Shown: piece by piece, positions 16,595-25,603 of the stretch
How the letters are laid out: every line of letters starts with the position of its first letter
Position numbering within the stretch: the first letter of the stretch is position 1
NCBI RefSeq assembly: GCF_040744945.1
Contig: NZ_CP160453.1
Span: 5,394,001-5,458,000 of the forward strand
Origin: Saccharothrix sp. HUAS TT1
Lineage (GTDB): Bacteria; Actinomycetota; Actinomycetes; Mycobacteriales; Pseudonocardiaceae
Length of the DNA stretch: 64,000 nucleotides
Direction of reading: 5' to 3'
Program-made: the position numbers and the translations under genes
The notes under the pieces: model-generated
Databases searched by the model: none
Seen by the model: only the letters and a program-made list of their open reading frames with translations
What the model was told of the DNA's origin: nothing

Positions 16595-16789
16595 CTAATC
16601 GGTTTGGCGAACGCCCTGAGTGGACGAGACCCACGCGAGCGCGTCGTCCACGACCGGGAACGCGCTCAGCAGCGAGCCGATCGTGGTCAGCTCGATCGGC
16701 CGCAGCACGGCGACGACGGGCACGCCACCCGTGGACGTGACCCGGATGTCGAGGGTCGGTGGAGGAGGCTGACCCATCGGCTCGGCCAC
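16595..16789 (-). CDS. Small protein of unknown function
   Basis: 64 residues starting at a GTG, with GGGAG 6 nt upstream. The sequence begins MAEPMGQPPPPTLDIRV and ends in a segment with VDDALAWVSSTQG. Third positions are strongly GC, and a beta-strand-like run VPVVAVLRPIEL is visible, so it is probably translated. I see no signal peptide, membrane segment or known motif. It stands alone upstream of the xylanase control region on the same strand; its stop is about 20 bp from the nearest TTGCGAAA box. It could be a spurious frame, hence moderate confidence. Confidence 0.5.
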   Translation of the reverse strand: MAEPMGQPPPPTLDIRVTSTGGVPVVAVLRPIELTTIGSLLSAFPVVDDALAWVSSTQGVRQTD

Positions 16790-17106
16790 GACGACTCCCG
16801 GTGCGATGCGTTGTCGAACCTCAGTTGTACCAGTCCGGCTTCACGAGCAGGGTCCGGCGTCGGCCGGGGAAGCGGCCATCTCGCACCAGCTCCATGGTTG
16901 CACTCTGCGGTATTCGGCGGTCGATGCCAAGGCGCACCGGCGCCGCGCTCGCGGGCCGTCAGCTCCTCAAGCCCGCAGGACCGCGCGGACGGGCCTGGCG
17001 GGGTGGGGTGGGTGCGTCATGCGGTGCGGGTCCTCGTCGCTGGTCCGGCCGCTCACCCTGGTCGCCCCGGGCTCGCGCGACCGCAAGCGGAAGCCCCGGT
17101 CGCGGT
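16790..17106. other. 317-bp gap between small gene and SGNH lipoprotein gene
   Basis: No convincing gene. On the minus strand a 24-codon frame (16895-16821) starts with ATG and ends with DWYN just upstream of the 64-residue gene, but it lacks a ribosome site. No clear terminator or promoter consensus is visible. Confidence 0.4.
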
Positions 17107-18024
17107 CTAACGCCCGATGGCGGTCAGCACGGCCGTGGCGATGGCGTCGTGGCCGGCGGGTGTCGGGTGCACGTCGGTGCGCTCGCAGAAGTACGTCAGG
17201 GCGCACGCCTTGGCGACCGGCGCCGGGATCTGCCCGTAGGTCGGGTCCTCGGTCATCTCGGTCAACGGCTCGTAGCCGCCGGTCGCGGCCGTGATGTCGA
17301 CGAACTCCGCGCCGACCTTCTCGTACTCGGCCTTGAGGGCGGTGTTGAAGAAGTCGCGGAACAGCGACACCGACAGCCGGGCGAGGTCCTGGCCGTTCGG
17401 GAAGGCCGGGGACACCCACGCGCCGAGGAACATGTCCGGGTAGGTCAGGCCCACGATCCGCGCGTCGCCGGCGGCCTCGCGCAGGGCGGGCAGGATGACG
17501 GCCAGGTTGGTCCGGATCTCGGCCACGGCCCGGGACGCGCACCCCATCGCGTCACCCGACTGCGCGCACGGCGCGAGGTCGTTGCCGCCGATCACCACCG
17601 TGACCAGGTCGATCCGACCCCGGTTCTCGCGCAGGGTCTGCACGGCCAGGTCGAGCTGGGTGCGGCCCGCCGGGTCGGGCGCGTCGGGCCCCCGGTTGTT
17701 GGCGGCGCAGCCCGCCTGACCGCGCAGCTGGCCGGACGTCGCGCCGCTGCACGCCAGGTTGACCAACCGCAGGTCCGACCGCTCGGCGACGAGGTAGGGG
17801 AAGCCGTCCCGCCCGGAACCGCCGGCATCGGCCGGCCGCGCGCCGGTGGCGTAGGAGTCGCCCAGGGACACGTACACGCGTTCGGCGGGCGGTGCGCTGC
17901 TGGACGGTGCGCTGTCGGATGGTGCGCTGTCGGACGTGGAGGGGGAGGTCGAGGGGTTTCCGGTGCACGCGGCGAGCACCGACAGCAGCGCTCCGACCAG
18001 TGCGGTTCGCCGAAGTGCCGGCAC
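17107..18024 (-). CDS. SGNH-hydrolase family lipoprotein
   Basis: 305 residues. GTG 18024 is chosen because GGGAGGGG lies 5 nt upstream; from there the chain starts with a lipoprotein signal ending in the lipobox LSVLAACTG, then a Ser/Pro-rich tether. The catalytic domain has block I GDSYATG (nucleophile Ser), block II around NLACSGATSGQL, block III VVIGGNDLAPC (oxyanion Asn) and block V DVHPTPAGHDAIA (Asp and His). This is the GDSL/SGNH esterase-lipase layout, with Cys residues positioned as in secreted actinomycete SGNH lipases. It would hydrolyse acyl or acetyl esters at the cell surface, possibly polysaccharide acetyl groups given its neighbours. It is divergent from the GH92 gene. Confidence 0.85.
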   Translation of the reverse strand: MPALRRTALVGALLSVLAACTGNPSTSPSTSDSAPSDSAPSSSAPPAERVYVSLGDSYATGARPADAGGSGRDGFPYLVAERSDLRLVNLACSGATSGQLRGQAGCAANNRGPDAPDPAGRTQLDLAVQTLRENRGRIDLVTVVIGGNDLAPCAQSGDAMGCASRAVAEIRTNLAVILPALREAAGDARIVGLTYPDMFLGAWVSPAFPNGQDLARLSVSLFRDFFNTALKAEYEKVGAEFVDITAATGGYEPLTEMTEDPTYGQIPAPVAKACALTYFCERTDVHPTPAGHDAIATAVLTAIGR

Positions 18025-18162
18025 GCTCGCCCCTCCCTGCCCGGTGGTTGATCGTTCCCAGCCTACAGCGGCTCCCGCGCTCGCACCGGGTGGTCCACTG
18101 TGGACCGGACGGGTGCTCCGGCGGCCGTTCGGCCGGCGACCCGATTCCACACCGCCGTGGAA

Positions 18163-18263
18163 CCTGACCGGTCAGGGAGGTGGACAGGGCTGGACTAACG
18201 AGGCGGTGGTGCGCGACAGTCGTGGCGGTGACCGGGCACCCGGGTCGCCTGACAACGTTGTCA
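18163..18263. promoter_or_regulatory. Two perfect 14-bp palindromes upstream of GH92
   Basis: CCTGACCGGTCAGG (18163-18176) and TGACAACGTTGTCA (18250-18263). The second has the central CG and near-operator form typical of LacI-family sites and ends 20 bp before the GH92 start codon, overlapping the likely transcription start. The first is in the middle of the divergent region with the SGNH gene. Confidence 0.6.
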
Positions 18264-18283
18264 CCCAGAGAGGTCCACCGCCG

Positions 18284-21200
18284 ATGCCGCTCCGAAGAGG
18301 CAACACGCTCCTGCTGGCCGCCGCGCTGGTCCTGCTCGGGACGCCGGCGACCGCCGTTGCCGCAGCCCCCGACCCCGTCGACCCGACCACTCTGGTCAAC
18401 CCGTTCGTCGGCACGCAGAACTTCGGCAACACGTTCCCCGGCGCCAGCGCGCCGTTCGGCATGGTGCAGGTCAGCCCGGACACCGGCGGCCAGGGCGGGT
18501 ACGACTACCAGCAGTCGGAGATCCACGGCTTCAGCCAGACGCACCTGTCGGGCGTCGGGTGCGGGGTGGCCGGCGAGTTGCCGGTCATGCCCACGACCGG
18601 CCCGGTGGACAACGTTGACACGGCCGGCTACCGGTCGAAGTACTCGCACGACGACGAGGAGGCGCGGCCCGGCTACTACCGCGTCGGCCTGTCCCGCTAC
18701 GGGGTGAACGCCGAACTCACCGCGACGCCCAGGACCGGCTGGCAGCGGCACGCGTTCCCGGCCGGGTCGCAGGCGAACGTGCTGTTCAACACCGGCAAGG
18801 CGAACCAGCAGGTGCTCGACTCCGAGGTGCGCGTCGTCGGCGACCGGACCGTCGAGGGGCGCATCCGCGCCGGCCGGTTCTGCGCCGGGCGCGACGAGCA
18901 CACCGTGTACTTCACCGCGACGTTCGACCGGCCGTTCGCGAGCTTCGGCACGTGGCGCGGCACGACCCGGTCGCCGGGCGTCCCGGACGCGGCGGGCCAG
19001 GGCGGCAACGGCGCGTGGGTGACGTTCGACGCGACCGCCGACCGGGACGTGGTGCTCAAGGTCGGCCTGTCCTACACCGGGCTGGACGGCGCGCGGAAGA
19101 ACCTGGCGGCGGAGACCGGCGACTCCTACGACTTCGACGCCACCCGCGCACGGGCGCACCAGGCGTGGGTGGAGCGGCTGAACTCGATCCGGATCGACGG
19201 CGGCGCGCCGGAGCGGCGGGTCGCCTTCTACACCGCGCTCTACCACTCGCTGCTGCACCCCAACCTCGCCGGCGACGTGGACGGCCGCTACACCGGCTTC
19301 GACGGGCGGGTGCACACCGCCGAGGGCTTCACGCCGTACCAGAACCTGTCGCTGTGGGACACCTACCGGCCGCAGAACCAGCTGCTGGAGCTGCTGGAGC
19401 CGCAGGTCGCCCGGGACGTCGCGCTGTCGGTGGTGGCGAGCGGCCGGGACGGCGGGTGGTTGCCGCGCTGGGCGCTGGCCAACAGCGAGACCAACATCAT
19501 GACCGGTGACCCGGTGACGCCGTTCCTGGTCGAGGCGTGGTCGAAGGGCCTGCTCGCCGGGCACGAGGAGGAGGCGTACGAGCTGCTGAAGCGCAACGCC
19601 ACCACGTTGCCGCCCGCCGACTCGCCGTACAACGGCCGGTCCGGCGTCGAGCACTACAGCGAGCGCGGCTACATCCCGTCGGGCCTCACGCTCGGCGTGG
19701 ACTGCGCGCACAAGGGCGGCGACAACGACTGCGTGCACCCGGCGTCGGCGACGCTGGAGTACGCGGCGGCGGACGCGGCGCTCGCGGTGATGGCGCAGGG
19801 CCTGGGCAAGCGGGACGACGCGCGCCTGTTCGCCGACCGGGGGCAGTGGTACCGCAACCTGTGGGACGCCTCGACCGGCCACTTCCGGCCGCGCACGGCC
19901 GAGGGCACGTGGGTGACGCCGTACAACCCGGTCGACGCCGGCCACCAGTTCCACGAGGGCGGCGCGTTCCAGTACCAGTGGCTGGTGCCGCAGGACCCGA
20001 ACGGCCTGGTGCGGCTGATGGGCGGACGTGAGGCGACCGAGGAGCGGCTGGACGCGTTCTTCGCCTACGACGAGCTGTTGACCGACCCGGCGGGAACCGT
20101 GCGCGAGGACTGGATCACCCAGCCCTACGACTACTACGGCAAGCCCACGTACAACCCGAACAACGAACCGGACCTGCTCGCGCCGTACTTCTACCTGTCC
20201 ACGGGCACGCCCTCGAAGACCGCGACCGTGGTGCGGGCCGCGATGACGTTGTTCACCACCGGTCCGGACGGCATGACCGGCAACGACGACCTGGGCACGA
20301 TGTCGGCCTGGTACGTGTTCTCGTCGCTGGGCCTGTACCCGACCATGAGCGGCGGCGACTTCCTGGCGCTGTCCAGCCCGCAGTTCCCGGGCGCGACCGT
20401 CCGAACGGGACAGCGCACGCTGACCATCACCGCGCCGGGCGCGAGCGACGCCAACCGGTACGTGCAGCAGGTGTCGCTCAACGGCCGGGACGTGCGCAAG
20501 ACGTGGCTGGACTGGGACGCCGTCGTCGCCGGCGGCACGCTGGCGCACCGGCTCGGCGCCACGCCGTCGTCGTGGGGCACCGCTCCCGGCGCCGAGCCGC
20601 CGTCGATCAACCGCGCGCAGGCCGACGACCGGCGGCACGTCGACGCGTCGCTGCGGCAGACGTCGGCGGTCGTGCCGACGGCGGACGCGCCGCAGACCGT
20701 CGCGCTGACCCTGGACGTGCTCGCCCAGGCGCCCGGCGCGGTGCCGGTGCGGGTGGCGGCGACCGCGCCGGCCGGCTGGTCGGTCACCACGCCCCGGCTG
20801 CTGACGGTGAAGTCCGGTCGGCTGCCGACCCAGCGGTCGGCGCAGGTGGTGGTGACGGTGCCCGCCGGCACGCCGGTCGGCGAGCACCCGGTGCGGGTCA
20901 CCGTGAGCGGGCCGAACACCGTCGTGCGGGAGGCCGTGGTGGAGGTGCGGCAGGCGGCGACGTGCGCGGTGGCGGGTGAGCAGTGCGCGGTGGACCTGAC
21001 CGCGGAGCTGAACCACGACGGCACGGCCACGGTCGCGGCGCCCGGCGAGGGCGACTTCGACGGCCAGGGCTGGAGCTACGACGCCGAGCTGCTGCCCGCC
21101 GCCGGCGCGGTGGCGCTGGGCGGCGTGACCTACCAGGCCCCGGACGCGACCGGGACGGCCGCGAACTTCGTCGAGGCGCGCGGTCAGGCGATGCTGCTGC

Positions 21201-21508
21201 CCGAGGGTGGGTACAGCTCCCTGCGCCTGGTCGCGTCGGCGCACAACGGTCCGGTGACCGCCGGTGTGACGGTCCGGTACGCCGACGGCAGCACCGCCGA
21301 AGTTCCGGTGACGGTCGGCGACTGGGCCGGCTCCGGCGGCGCCGTCGTGCTGGAGATGCCGCACCGCATCAAGGCCGGTCAGGGCGTGGACGGCCCGCCG
21401 GTGCGGCTGTTCGGCGCGACCCTGCCGCTCGACCCGGCCAAGACCGTGCACTCCGTGACGCTGCCCGACGACCCGCGGGTGGAGGTGTACGCGATCACGC
21501 TGGTGTAG
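18284..21508 (+). CDS. Secreted alpha-1,2-mannosidase, GH92
   Basis: 1074 residues with a Sec signal peptide (LLLAAALVLLGTPATAVAAA). The main part (~30-770) is GH92: VNPFVGTQNFGNTFPGASAPFGM near the N-terminus, HGFSQTHLSGVGC, and the catalytic-domain stretch GNDDLGTMSAWYVFSSLG. These Ca2+-dependent enzymes remove alpha-mannose from N-glycans or mannans. Residues ~800-890 form a NEW3/NPCBM-associated beta-sandwich (AATAPAGWSV), and ~905-1074 a final NPCBM-like beta domain. Such tails usually help substrate binding. GAGAGG lies upstream of the ATG. It is single-gene, with a LacI-like palindrome next to the start and a terminator at 21521. Glycoprotein or yeast mannan scavenging is the likely role. 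Confidence 0.92.
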   Translation: MPLRRGNTLLLAAALVLLGTPATAVAAAPDPVDPTTLVNPFVGTQNFGNTFPGASAPFGMVQVSPDTGGQGGYDYQQSEIHGFSQTHLSGVGCGVAGELPVMPTTGPVDNVDTAGYRSKYSHDDEEARPGYYRVGLSRYGVNAELTATPRTGWQRHAFPAGSQANVLFNTGKANQQVLDSEVRVVGDRTVEGRIRAGRFCAGRDEHTVYFTATFDRPFASFGTWRGTTRSPGVPDAAGQGGNGAWVTFDATADRDVVLKVGLSYTGLDGARKNLAAETGDSYDFDATRARAHQAWVERLNSIRIDGGAPERRVAFYTALYHSLLHPNLAGDVDGRYTGFDGRVHTAEGFTPYQNLSLWDTYRPQNQLLELLEPQVARDVALSVVASGRDGGWLPRWALANSETNIMTGDPVTPFLVEAWSKGLLAGHEEEAYELLKRNATTLPPADSPYNGRSGVEHYSERGYIPSGLTLGVDCAHKGGDNDCVHPASATLEYAAADAALAVMAQGLGKRDDARLFADRGQWYRNLWDASTGHFRPRTAEGTWVTPYNPVDAGHQFHEGGAFQYQWLVPQDPNGLVRLMGGREATEERLDAFFAYDELLTDPAGTVREDWITQPYDYYGKPTYNPNNEPDLLAPYFYLSTGTPSKTATVVRAAMTLFTTGPDGMTGNDDLGTMSAWYVFSSLGLYPTMSGGDFLALSSPQFPGATVRTGQRTLTITAPGASDANRYVQQVSLNGRDVRKTWLDWDAVVAGGTLAHRLGATPSSWGTAPGAEPPSINRAQADDRRHVDASLRQTSAVVPTADAPQTVALTLDVLAQAPGAVPVRVAATAPAGWSVTTPRLLTVKSGRLPTQRSAQVVVTVPAGTPVGEHPVRVTVSGPNTVVREAVVEVRQAATCAVAGEQCAVDLTAELNHDGTATVAAPGEGDFDGQGWSYDAELLPAAGAVALGGVTYQAPDATGTAANFVEARGQAMLLPEGGYSSLRLVASAHNGPVTAGVTVRYADGSTAEVPVTVGDWAGSGGAVVLEMPHRIKAGQGVDGPPVRLFGATLPLDPAKTVHSVTLPDDPRVEVYAITLV

Positions 21509-21520
21509 GCCGTCGGCCGA

Positions 21521-21557
21521 GCCCACCCGGCGCCGGGGCAGGACGCGCCGGGTGGGC
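21521..21557. terminator. Bidirectional terminator
   Basis: A 13-bp stem (GCCCACCCGGCGC and complement) with an 11-nt loop, between the convergent mannosidase and AfsR-type genes. Confidence 0.75.
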
Positions 21558-21586
21558 CCCGCCGCTCCGGCGGCTGCCGACCGCGA

Positions 21587-24500
21587 TCACGTCACGCCCA
21601 CCACGTCCGGGACGGCCAGCACCGCGCCGCGTGCGACCGCCGCGTGCCAGTGCCGCTCGCCCAGCAGCTCCACCCCGGCCGCGCGCACCTGGTCGAGCGA
21701 CGGCACGTCGACGGCCGGCGCGGGCACGCCCAGGTCGTCGCGCAGGGCGGTGGCGAGACCGGTCAGCTCGGCGGCGCGGGTCGGGTCGCCGAGCGCCAGG
21801 TGCGCCGCCGCCATCGCGTCCAGCACACCGGCCTGCCGCCAGCGGTCGCCGACCTGCCAGTGCGCTTCCAGGCTCCGGTGCAGGTCGGACAGCGCGGCGG
21901 CGGCCCGCCCGGCGCGCAGCTCGACCAGGCCGAGCAGGTTCAGCGCCCAGGCGGCGCCCTCGGGGAAGTCCAGCCCGGTGAACACGGTCAGCGCCTGCTC
22001 GGCGAGCCCGCGCGCCCGCTCGTCCTGGCCCCGGTGCAGCGCGACGAAGGCCAGGTGCACCCGGACCGACGCGGAGTTCTCCGGGTCGTCCAGCGCGCCG
22101 TAGCGGCGCAGGGCGCGTTCCAGCAGCGGCTGCGCGGTGTCCAGGGCGCCGGCGAGCCAGGAGTTGAACCCGGTCATCTGCAGGACGTCGGCCTGGCCGG
22201 GGTCGTCGTCGGTGTCCTGGTAGGCGAGCAGCGCCTCGGCGTACCACGCGCCCGCGCGCACGTGCTCGCCGCGTTCGCAGGCGATCGACCCGAGCAGCCG
22301 CAGGCAGCGCGCCGCCGCCGGGGTGTCGCCGTCCTCGCGGTAGCTCGACAGCGCCGCGTTCGCGTGCCGCGCGGCCTCGGCGTAGGAGCCCTCGAAGTAG
22401 CTGAGGAACGCGACGGCGAGCACGGCCGGCGCGCGTTCGGCCGCGGTCGCCCCGGTCTGCCGCTCCAGGGCGTCCAGCAGCCAGCGGCGCCCTTCGGCGT
22501 ACCGCCCGCGCAGTCGGCAGTAGCGGGCCAGCGCGACCGCCATGGTCAGCTCGTCCGGGTCGCGCCGAGCGGCGTGCCGGGCCAGGGCGGCCCGGACGTT
22601 CTCGTGGTCGGCGGCGAGCCGGTCCAGCCAGTGCGCCGCGTCCGGCCCGCGCAGCCGGCGGTCGGTCTCCCGGGCCCGGTCCAGGTAGTGGGCGGCGTGC
22701 CGGTCCCTGGCCGCGCGGTCCTCGTCCGGTTCGGCGGCCAGCCGCCCGGCGGCGTGGTGGCGCAGCGTCTCCAGCAGCCGGTACCGGGTGCGCCCGCCGC
22801 GGCGGTCCGCGACGACGAGCGACTTGGCCTCCAGTTCGGCGAGCACGTCGACGGCGGCGGCCTCGGACTCGGACCACACGTGCGCCGCCGCGTCCAGCGC
22901 CCAGCCGCCGGCGAACACCGCGAGCTGCCGGAACCGCTGCCGGGAGGCCGGGCGCAGGGCCTCGTAGCTCCAGGCCAGGGCGGCGTCCAGCGCGCGGTGG
23001 TGCGGCCTGCCGTGCGCCGGGCCGCGCAGCGTGCCGGGTTCCCGCAGGCGTTCGGCGATCTCGGCGACGGTGAGGACCGCGGTGCGGGCGGCGGCCAGTT
23101 CCAGGGCCAGCGGCAGGCCGTCGAGCCCGGCGCAGACCGCGGCCAGCGCCGGCGCGTCCGCGTCGGTCAGGTCGCGGACCGCGGGCAGGGCGGCGCGGGC
23201 CAGGAACAGCCGGACGGCGTCGTAGCGGCGCAGCTCGGCCAGCGTGCGGGCGTCCGGGCCGGGTGTCGGCAGCGGGCGCACCGGCCACACCGTCTCACCG
23301 GCCGCGCCGAGCTGGCCGATGCTGGTGGCGAGCACGCGCAGTCCGGGGCAGGACGGCAGCAGGGTGGCGAGCAGCGCGGCGCACGCCTCGGCCAGGTGCT
23401 CGCAGTTGTCCAGCACCAGCAGCAGCCGCCGGGACCGCAACGCGCGCACGAGCGCGGCGGGTGTCGGGTTCTCTCGCACGCCGACCGCCTCGCACACGGC
23501 AGCGGGCAGCAGGTGCGGCTCGGCGGTCGCGGTGAGGTCGACGAACGCGACCGCCGAGTCCCGGGCGACGACCTCGGCCACCGCGATGGCCAGCCGGGTC
23601 TTCCCGCTGCCGCCGACGCCGGTGAGGGTGGTCAGCCGCCGCTCGGCGAGCAGGCCGACCAGCCCGGCGACGTCGACGTCGCGACCGACCAGCCCGGTCA
23701 CCGGCGCCGGAACACCGGACACCCACTGCCCGCCACCGCCCTGTCCGCTGCCTTGCCCGCCACCGTCCTGTCCGGCCACCGGTAGGCCGCCGCCCTGCCC
23801 GCCGCCGTCTTGCCAACCGCCGCCTTGCCCGGTCACCGACTGCCCGCCGCCCGGCCCGGTCACCGGCGTTCCGGACCTCGGCGCCGTTCCGCCGATCCAC
23901 CCACCCGCCGCCGTGATCGGCAACCCCGCGGTCTCGTCGTCGGCCAGGACCAGCGCCTCCAACCGCCGCAGCGCGGGACCCGGCCGCACGCCCAGCTCCG
24001 CCGCCAGCACCGCGCGCGCCCGCCGGTACGCCGCCAGCGCGTCGGCCCGCCGACCGTCCCGGTGCAGGGCGAGCACCAGCAGCTCCCACAACCGCTCCCG
24101 CAGCGGGTGCCGCACGACCAGCGCCTCCAGCTCCGCCCCGACCGACCGGTGCCCGCCCAGCGCGAGATCGGCCGCGCACAGCTCCTCGACCACCTGCAAC
24201 CGCAGCTCGTGCAACCGGTTCGCCTCGGCCCGCGCCCACTCGCCCAGCGCGCAGTCGACCAGCACGTCACCGCGCCACAGGTCCAGCGCGGCCCGCAGCC
24301 GCCGGGCCGCGGCCTCCGGCGACTCGGCGCGGTCGGCCTTGATCAGGCGGGTGAACCGGTCCACGTCCAGCTGGTCGGGCGGCACGGTCAGCACGTAGCC
24401 GGGCGGCCTGGTGCCGACCAGCCCGCCCAGGCCGCGCGCGTCGAGCGCCCGCCGCAGGTGCGCGACGTGGGAGTGCAGGCCGCGCAGCGCCGACGGCGGC

Positions 24501-24664
24501 GGCCGCACGTCCCACAGCCCGTCGATCAGCGCCTCCTGGGACAGCACCTGCCGGGCGCGCAGCGCCAAGAGCCCGAGCAGCGCGCGCCGCATCGGCCGGC
24601 CGATCGGGACCGGACCGCCCGGACCGACGACCTCCAGCGGGCCGAGCACCCTGATCTCCAGCAT
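21587..24664 (-). CDS. AfsR/SARP-family transcriptional regulator (BTAD + NB-ARC ATPase + TPR)
   Basis: 1025 residues. Residues 1-95 are the OmpR-like winged helix of SARPs (MLEIRVLGPLEVVG, SALRGLHSHVAHLRRAL); ~95-245 is the bacterial transcriptional activation domain. A low-complexity Gly/Gln linker follows (~260-330). Then comes an NB-ARC-type ATPase with Walker A GVGGSGKTRLA and Walker B LLLVLDNCEHL, and a long C-terminal TPR array. Start ATG 24664 (GGAG upstream) is preferred over a frame that would add a basic leader. It lies between the mannosidase and the RTX-like gene, far from any matching biosynthetic operon, so its target is unknown; control of the nearby secreted enzymes is possible. 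Confidence 0.9.
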   Translation of the reverse strand: MLEIRVLGPLEVVGPGGPVPIGRPMRRALLGLLALRARQVLSQEALIDGLWDVRPPPSALRGLHSHVAHLRRALDARGLGGLVGTRPPGYVLTVPPDQLDVDRFTRLIKADRAESPEAAARRLRAALDLWRGDVLVDCALGEWARAEANRLHELRLQVVEELCAADLALGGHRSVGAELEALVVRHPLRERLWELLVLALHRDGRRADALAAYRRARAVLAAELGVRPGPALRRLEALVLADDETAGLPITAAGGWIGGTAPRSGTPVTGPGGGQSVTGQGGGWQDGGGQGGGLPVAGQDGGGQGSGQGGGGQWVSGVPAPVTGLVGRDVDVAGLVGLLAERRLTTLTGVGGSGKTRLAIAVAEVVARDSAVAFVDLTATAEPHLLPAAVCEAVGVRENPTPAALVRALRSRRLLLVLDNCEHLAEACAALLATLLPSCPGLRVLATSIGQLGAAGETVWPVRPLPTPGPDARTLAELRRYDAVRLFLARAALPAVRDLTDADAPALAAVCAGLDGLPLALELAAARTAVLTVAEIAERLREPGTLRGPAHGRPHHRALDAALAWSYEALRPASRQRFRQLAVFAGGWALDAAAHVWSESEAAAVDVLAELEAKSLVVADRRGGRTRYRLLETLRHHAAGRLAAEPDEDRAARDRHAAHYLDRARETDRRLRGPDAAHWLDRLAADHENVRAALARHAARRDPDELTMAVALARYCRLRGRYAEGRRWLLDALERQTGATAAERAPAVLAVAFLSYFEGSYAEAARHANAALSSYREDGDTPAAARCLRLLGSIACERGEHVRAGAWYAEALLAYQDTDDDPGQADVLQMTGFNSWLAGALDTAQPLLERALRRYGALDDPENSASVRVHLAFVALHRGQDERARGLAEQALTVFTGLDFPEGAAWALNLLGLVELRAGRAAAALSDLHRSLEAHWQVGDRWRQAGVLDAMAAAHLALGDPTRAAELTGLATALRDDLGVPAPAVDVPSLDQVRAAGVELLGERHWHAAVARGAVLAVPDVVGVT

Positions 24665-24671
24665 CCCGGTG

Positions 24672-24706
24672 GTCGCTCCTCTCCGGCGCCTGCTGGGAGG
24701 AGCGAC
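24672..24706 (-). terminator. Terminator after the RTX-like gene
   Basis: GTCGCTCCTC (24672-24681) pairs with GAGGAGCGAC (24697-24706); flanking GGTGG/CCACC extends the stem imperfectly. It would separate the RTX-like gene from the AfsR-type gene on the same strand. Confidence 0.6.
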
Positions 24707-24736
24707 GACCACCGCCGGAAATACACCGGAACCGGC

Positions 24737-25504
24737 TCAGGTGACGGATTCGCAGCCCACCGCCGTCCCACCGCCCTCGCCGACGTCGCAGCCGTCGACC
24801 TCGGCGCCGCCGTCGAGCAGGTCGAACCCCGCGCCGCCGACGAGCCGGTCCGCGCCCGCCGAGCCGGACAACCGGTCGTCACCGGGGCCGCCGACGAGCT
24901 TGTTCGCCGGCCCGGACCCGATGAGCACGTCGTCGCCCGCGCCACCCACCAGGTGCTCCACCGACCGCTGGACGGTGTCCCGCTCGCCCGGCGAGCCGTC
25001 GTCGCCCACCGCGCCGTCGAGGTCCGCCAGCACCCCGTTGACCCGCTCGGCGTAGGCGACCACGTCGTCGTCGGCGCCGCCGTCCAGCACGTCGTCCCCG
25101 GACCCGCCGTCGAGGACGTCGTCCCCGTCCGACCCGTTGAGCACGTCGTTCCCCGCGCCGCCCAGCAGGTGGACCGACATCGGGTCGCGGACCAGCAGCC
25201 CGTCGTCACCGTCGCGGCCGTCCAGCACGACCGCCGTGACGCCGGTCAGGTCGCAGGTCACCTTGTTCGGGTAGCCCGAGGCGGGGGAGGGGACGCACCC
25301 GCCCAGCAGGTCGATCGGGCCGGCCTTGTCGTCGACGTCCACGTGGCCGGCCCCGCCGGGCAGCAGGCTCACCCGGTTGGCGACCCCGTCGTGACCGGTG
25401 AAGCGCAGCGTCGCGCCGAACACCCCCACCGACCCGGCCGCGACGGGCGCGGCCGGTGCCAGCGGGAGGATCAACAACGACGCGGCGATGCCCAACACGC
25501 GCAC
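24737..25504 (-). CDS. Secreted RTX-like calcium-binding repeat protein
   Basis: 255 residues, GTG start with GGAG 6 nt upstream. A signal peptide (MRVLGIAASLLILPLAPAAP) leads into a beta-rich region and then from ~110 repeated GGxGxDxLxG-type nonapeptides: GGAGNDVLNGSDGDDVLDGG, GGAGDDVLIG, GGPGDDRLSG, GGAGFDLLDGG. These fold into a Ca2+-binding beta-roll in RTX proteins. No catalytic domain is present, so it is probably a structural or adhesive secreted protein. Two Cys pairs (GGCVPSP...VTCDL and DGCDV...VGCES) could make disulfides. Sec-type secretion in a Gram-positive, rather than type I export, is the usual situation for such actinobacterial proteins. Confidence 0.8.
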   Translation of the reverse strand: MRVLGIAASLLILPLAPAAPVAAGSVGVFGATLRFTGHDGVANRVSLLPGGAGHVDVDDKAGPIDLLGGCVPSPASGYPNKVTCDLTGVTAVVLDGRDGDDGLLVRDPMSVHLLGGAGNDVLNGSDGDDVLDGGSGDDVLDGGADDDVVAYAERVNGVLADLDGAVGDDGSPGERDTVQRSVEHLVGGAGDDVLIGSGPANKLVGGPGDDRLSGSAGADRLVGGAGFDLLDGGAEVDGCDVGEGGGTAVGCESVT

Positions 25505-25559
25505 TGTGCTCTCCTGTCGTCCTGGGAACGTTGTGCGGCGCAGGGGAGCAGCCGCCGGT

Positions 25560-25576
25560 TGCCGTCCGGTTGCCGC
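25560..25576 (+). repeat. 17-nt repeat, copy 1
   Basis: TGCCGTCCGGTTGCCGC, identical to 26525-26541. It lies 56 bp upstream of the RTX-like gene start (minus strand). The second copy lies 85 bp upstream of the next minus-strand secreted-protein gene, so the pair may be a shared regulatory element. Confidence 0.4.
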
Positions 25577-25603
25577 GCAGGCCCCCGGACGGCGGTCCGG
25601 TCG

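Noticed and set aside
16821..16895. 24-codon minus-strand frame upstream of the 64-residue gene
   Set aside because: No ribosome site and too short to judge from composition; mentioned only as a possibility.
17552..21526. 1324-codon open frame antisense to the GH92 gene
   Set aside because: Same cause; the sense strand encodes a clear signal peptide and GH92 motifs, and the antisense product is repetitive.
23700..23890. Direct repeats resembling a CRISPR or minisatellite
   Set aside because: They are in-frame coding repeats of a Gly/Gln linker without uniform repeats and spacers.
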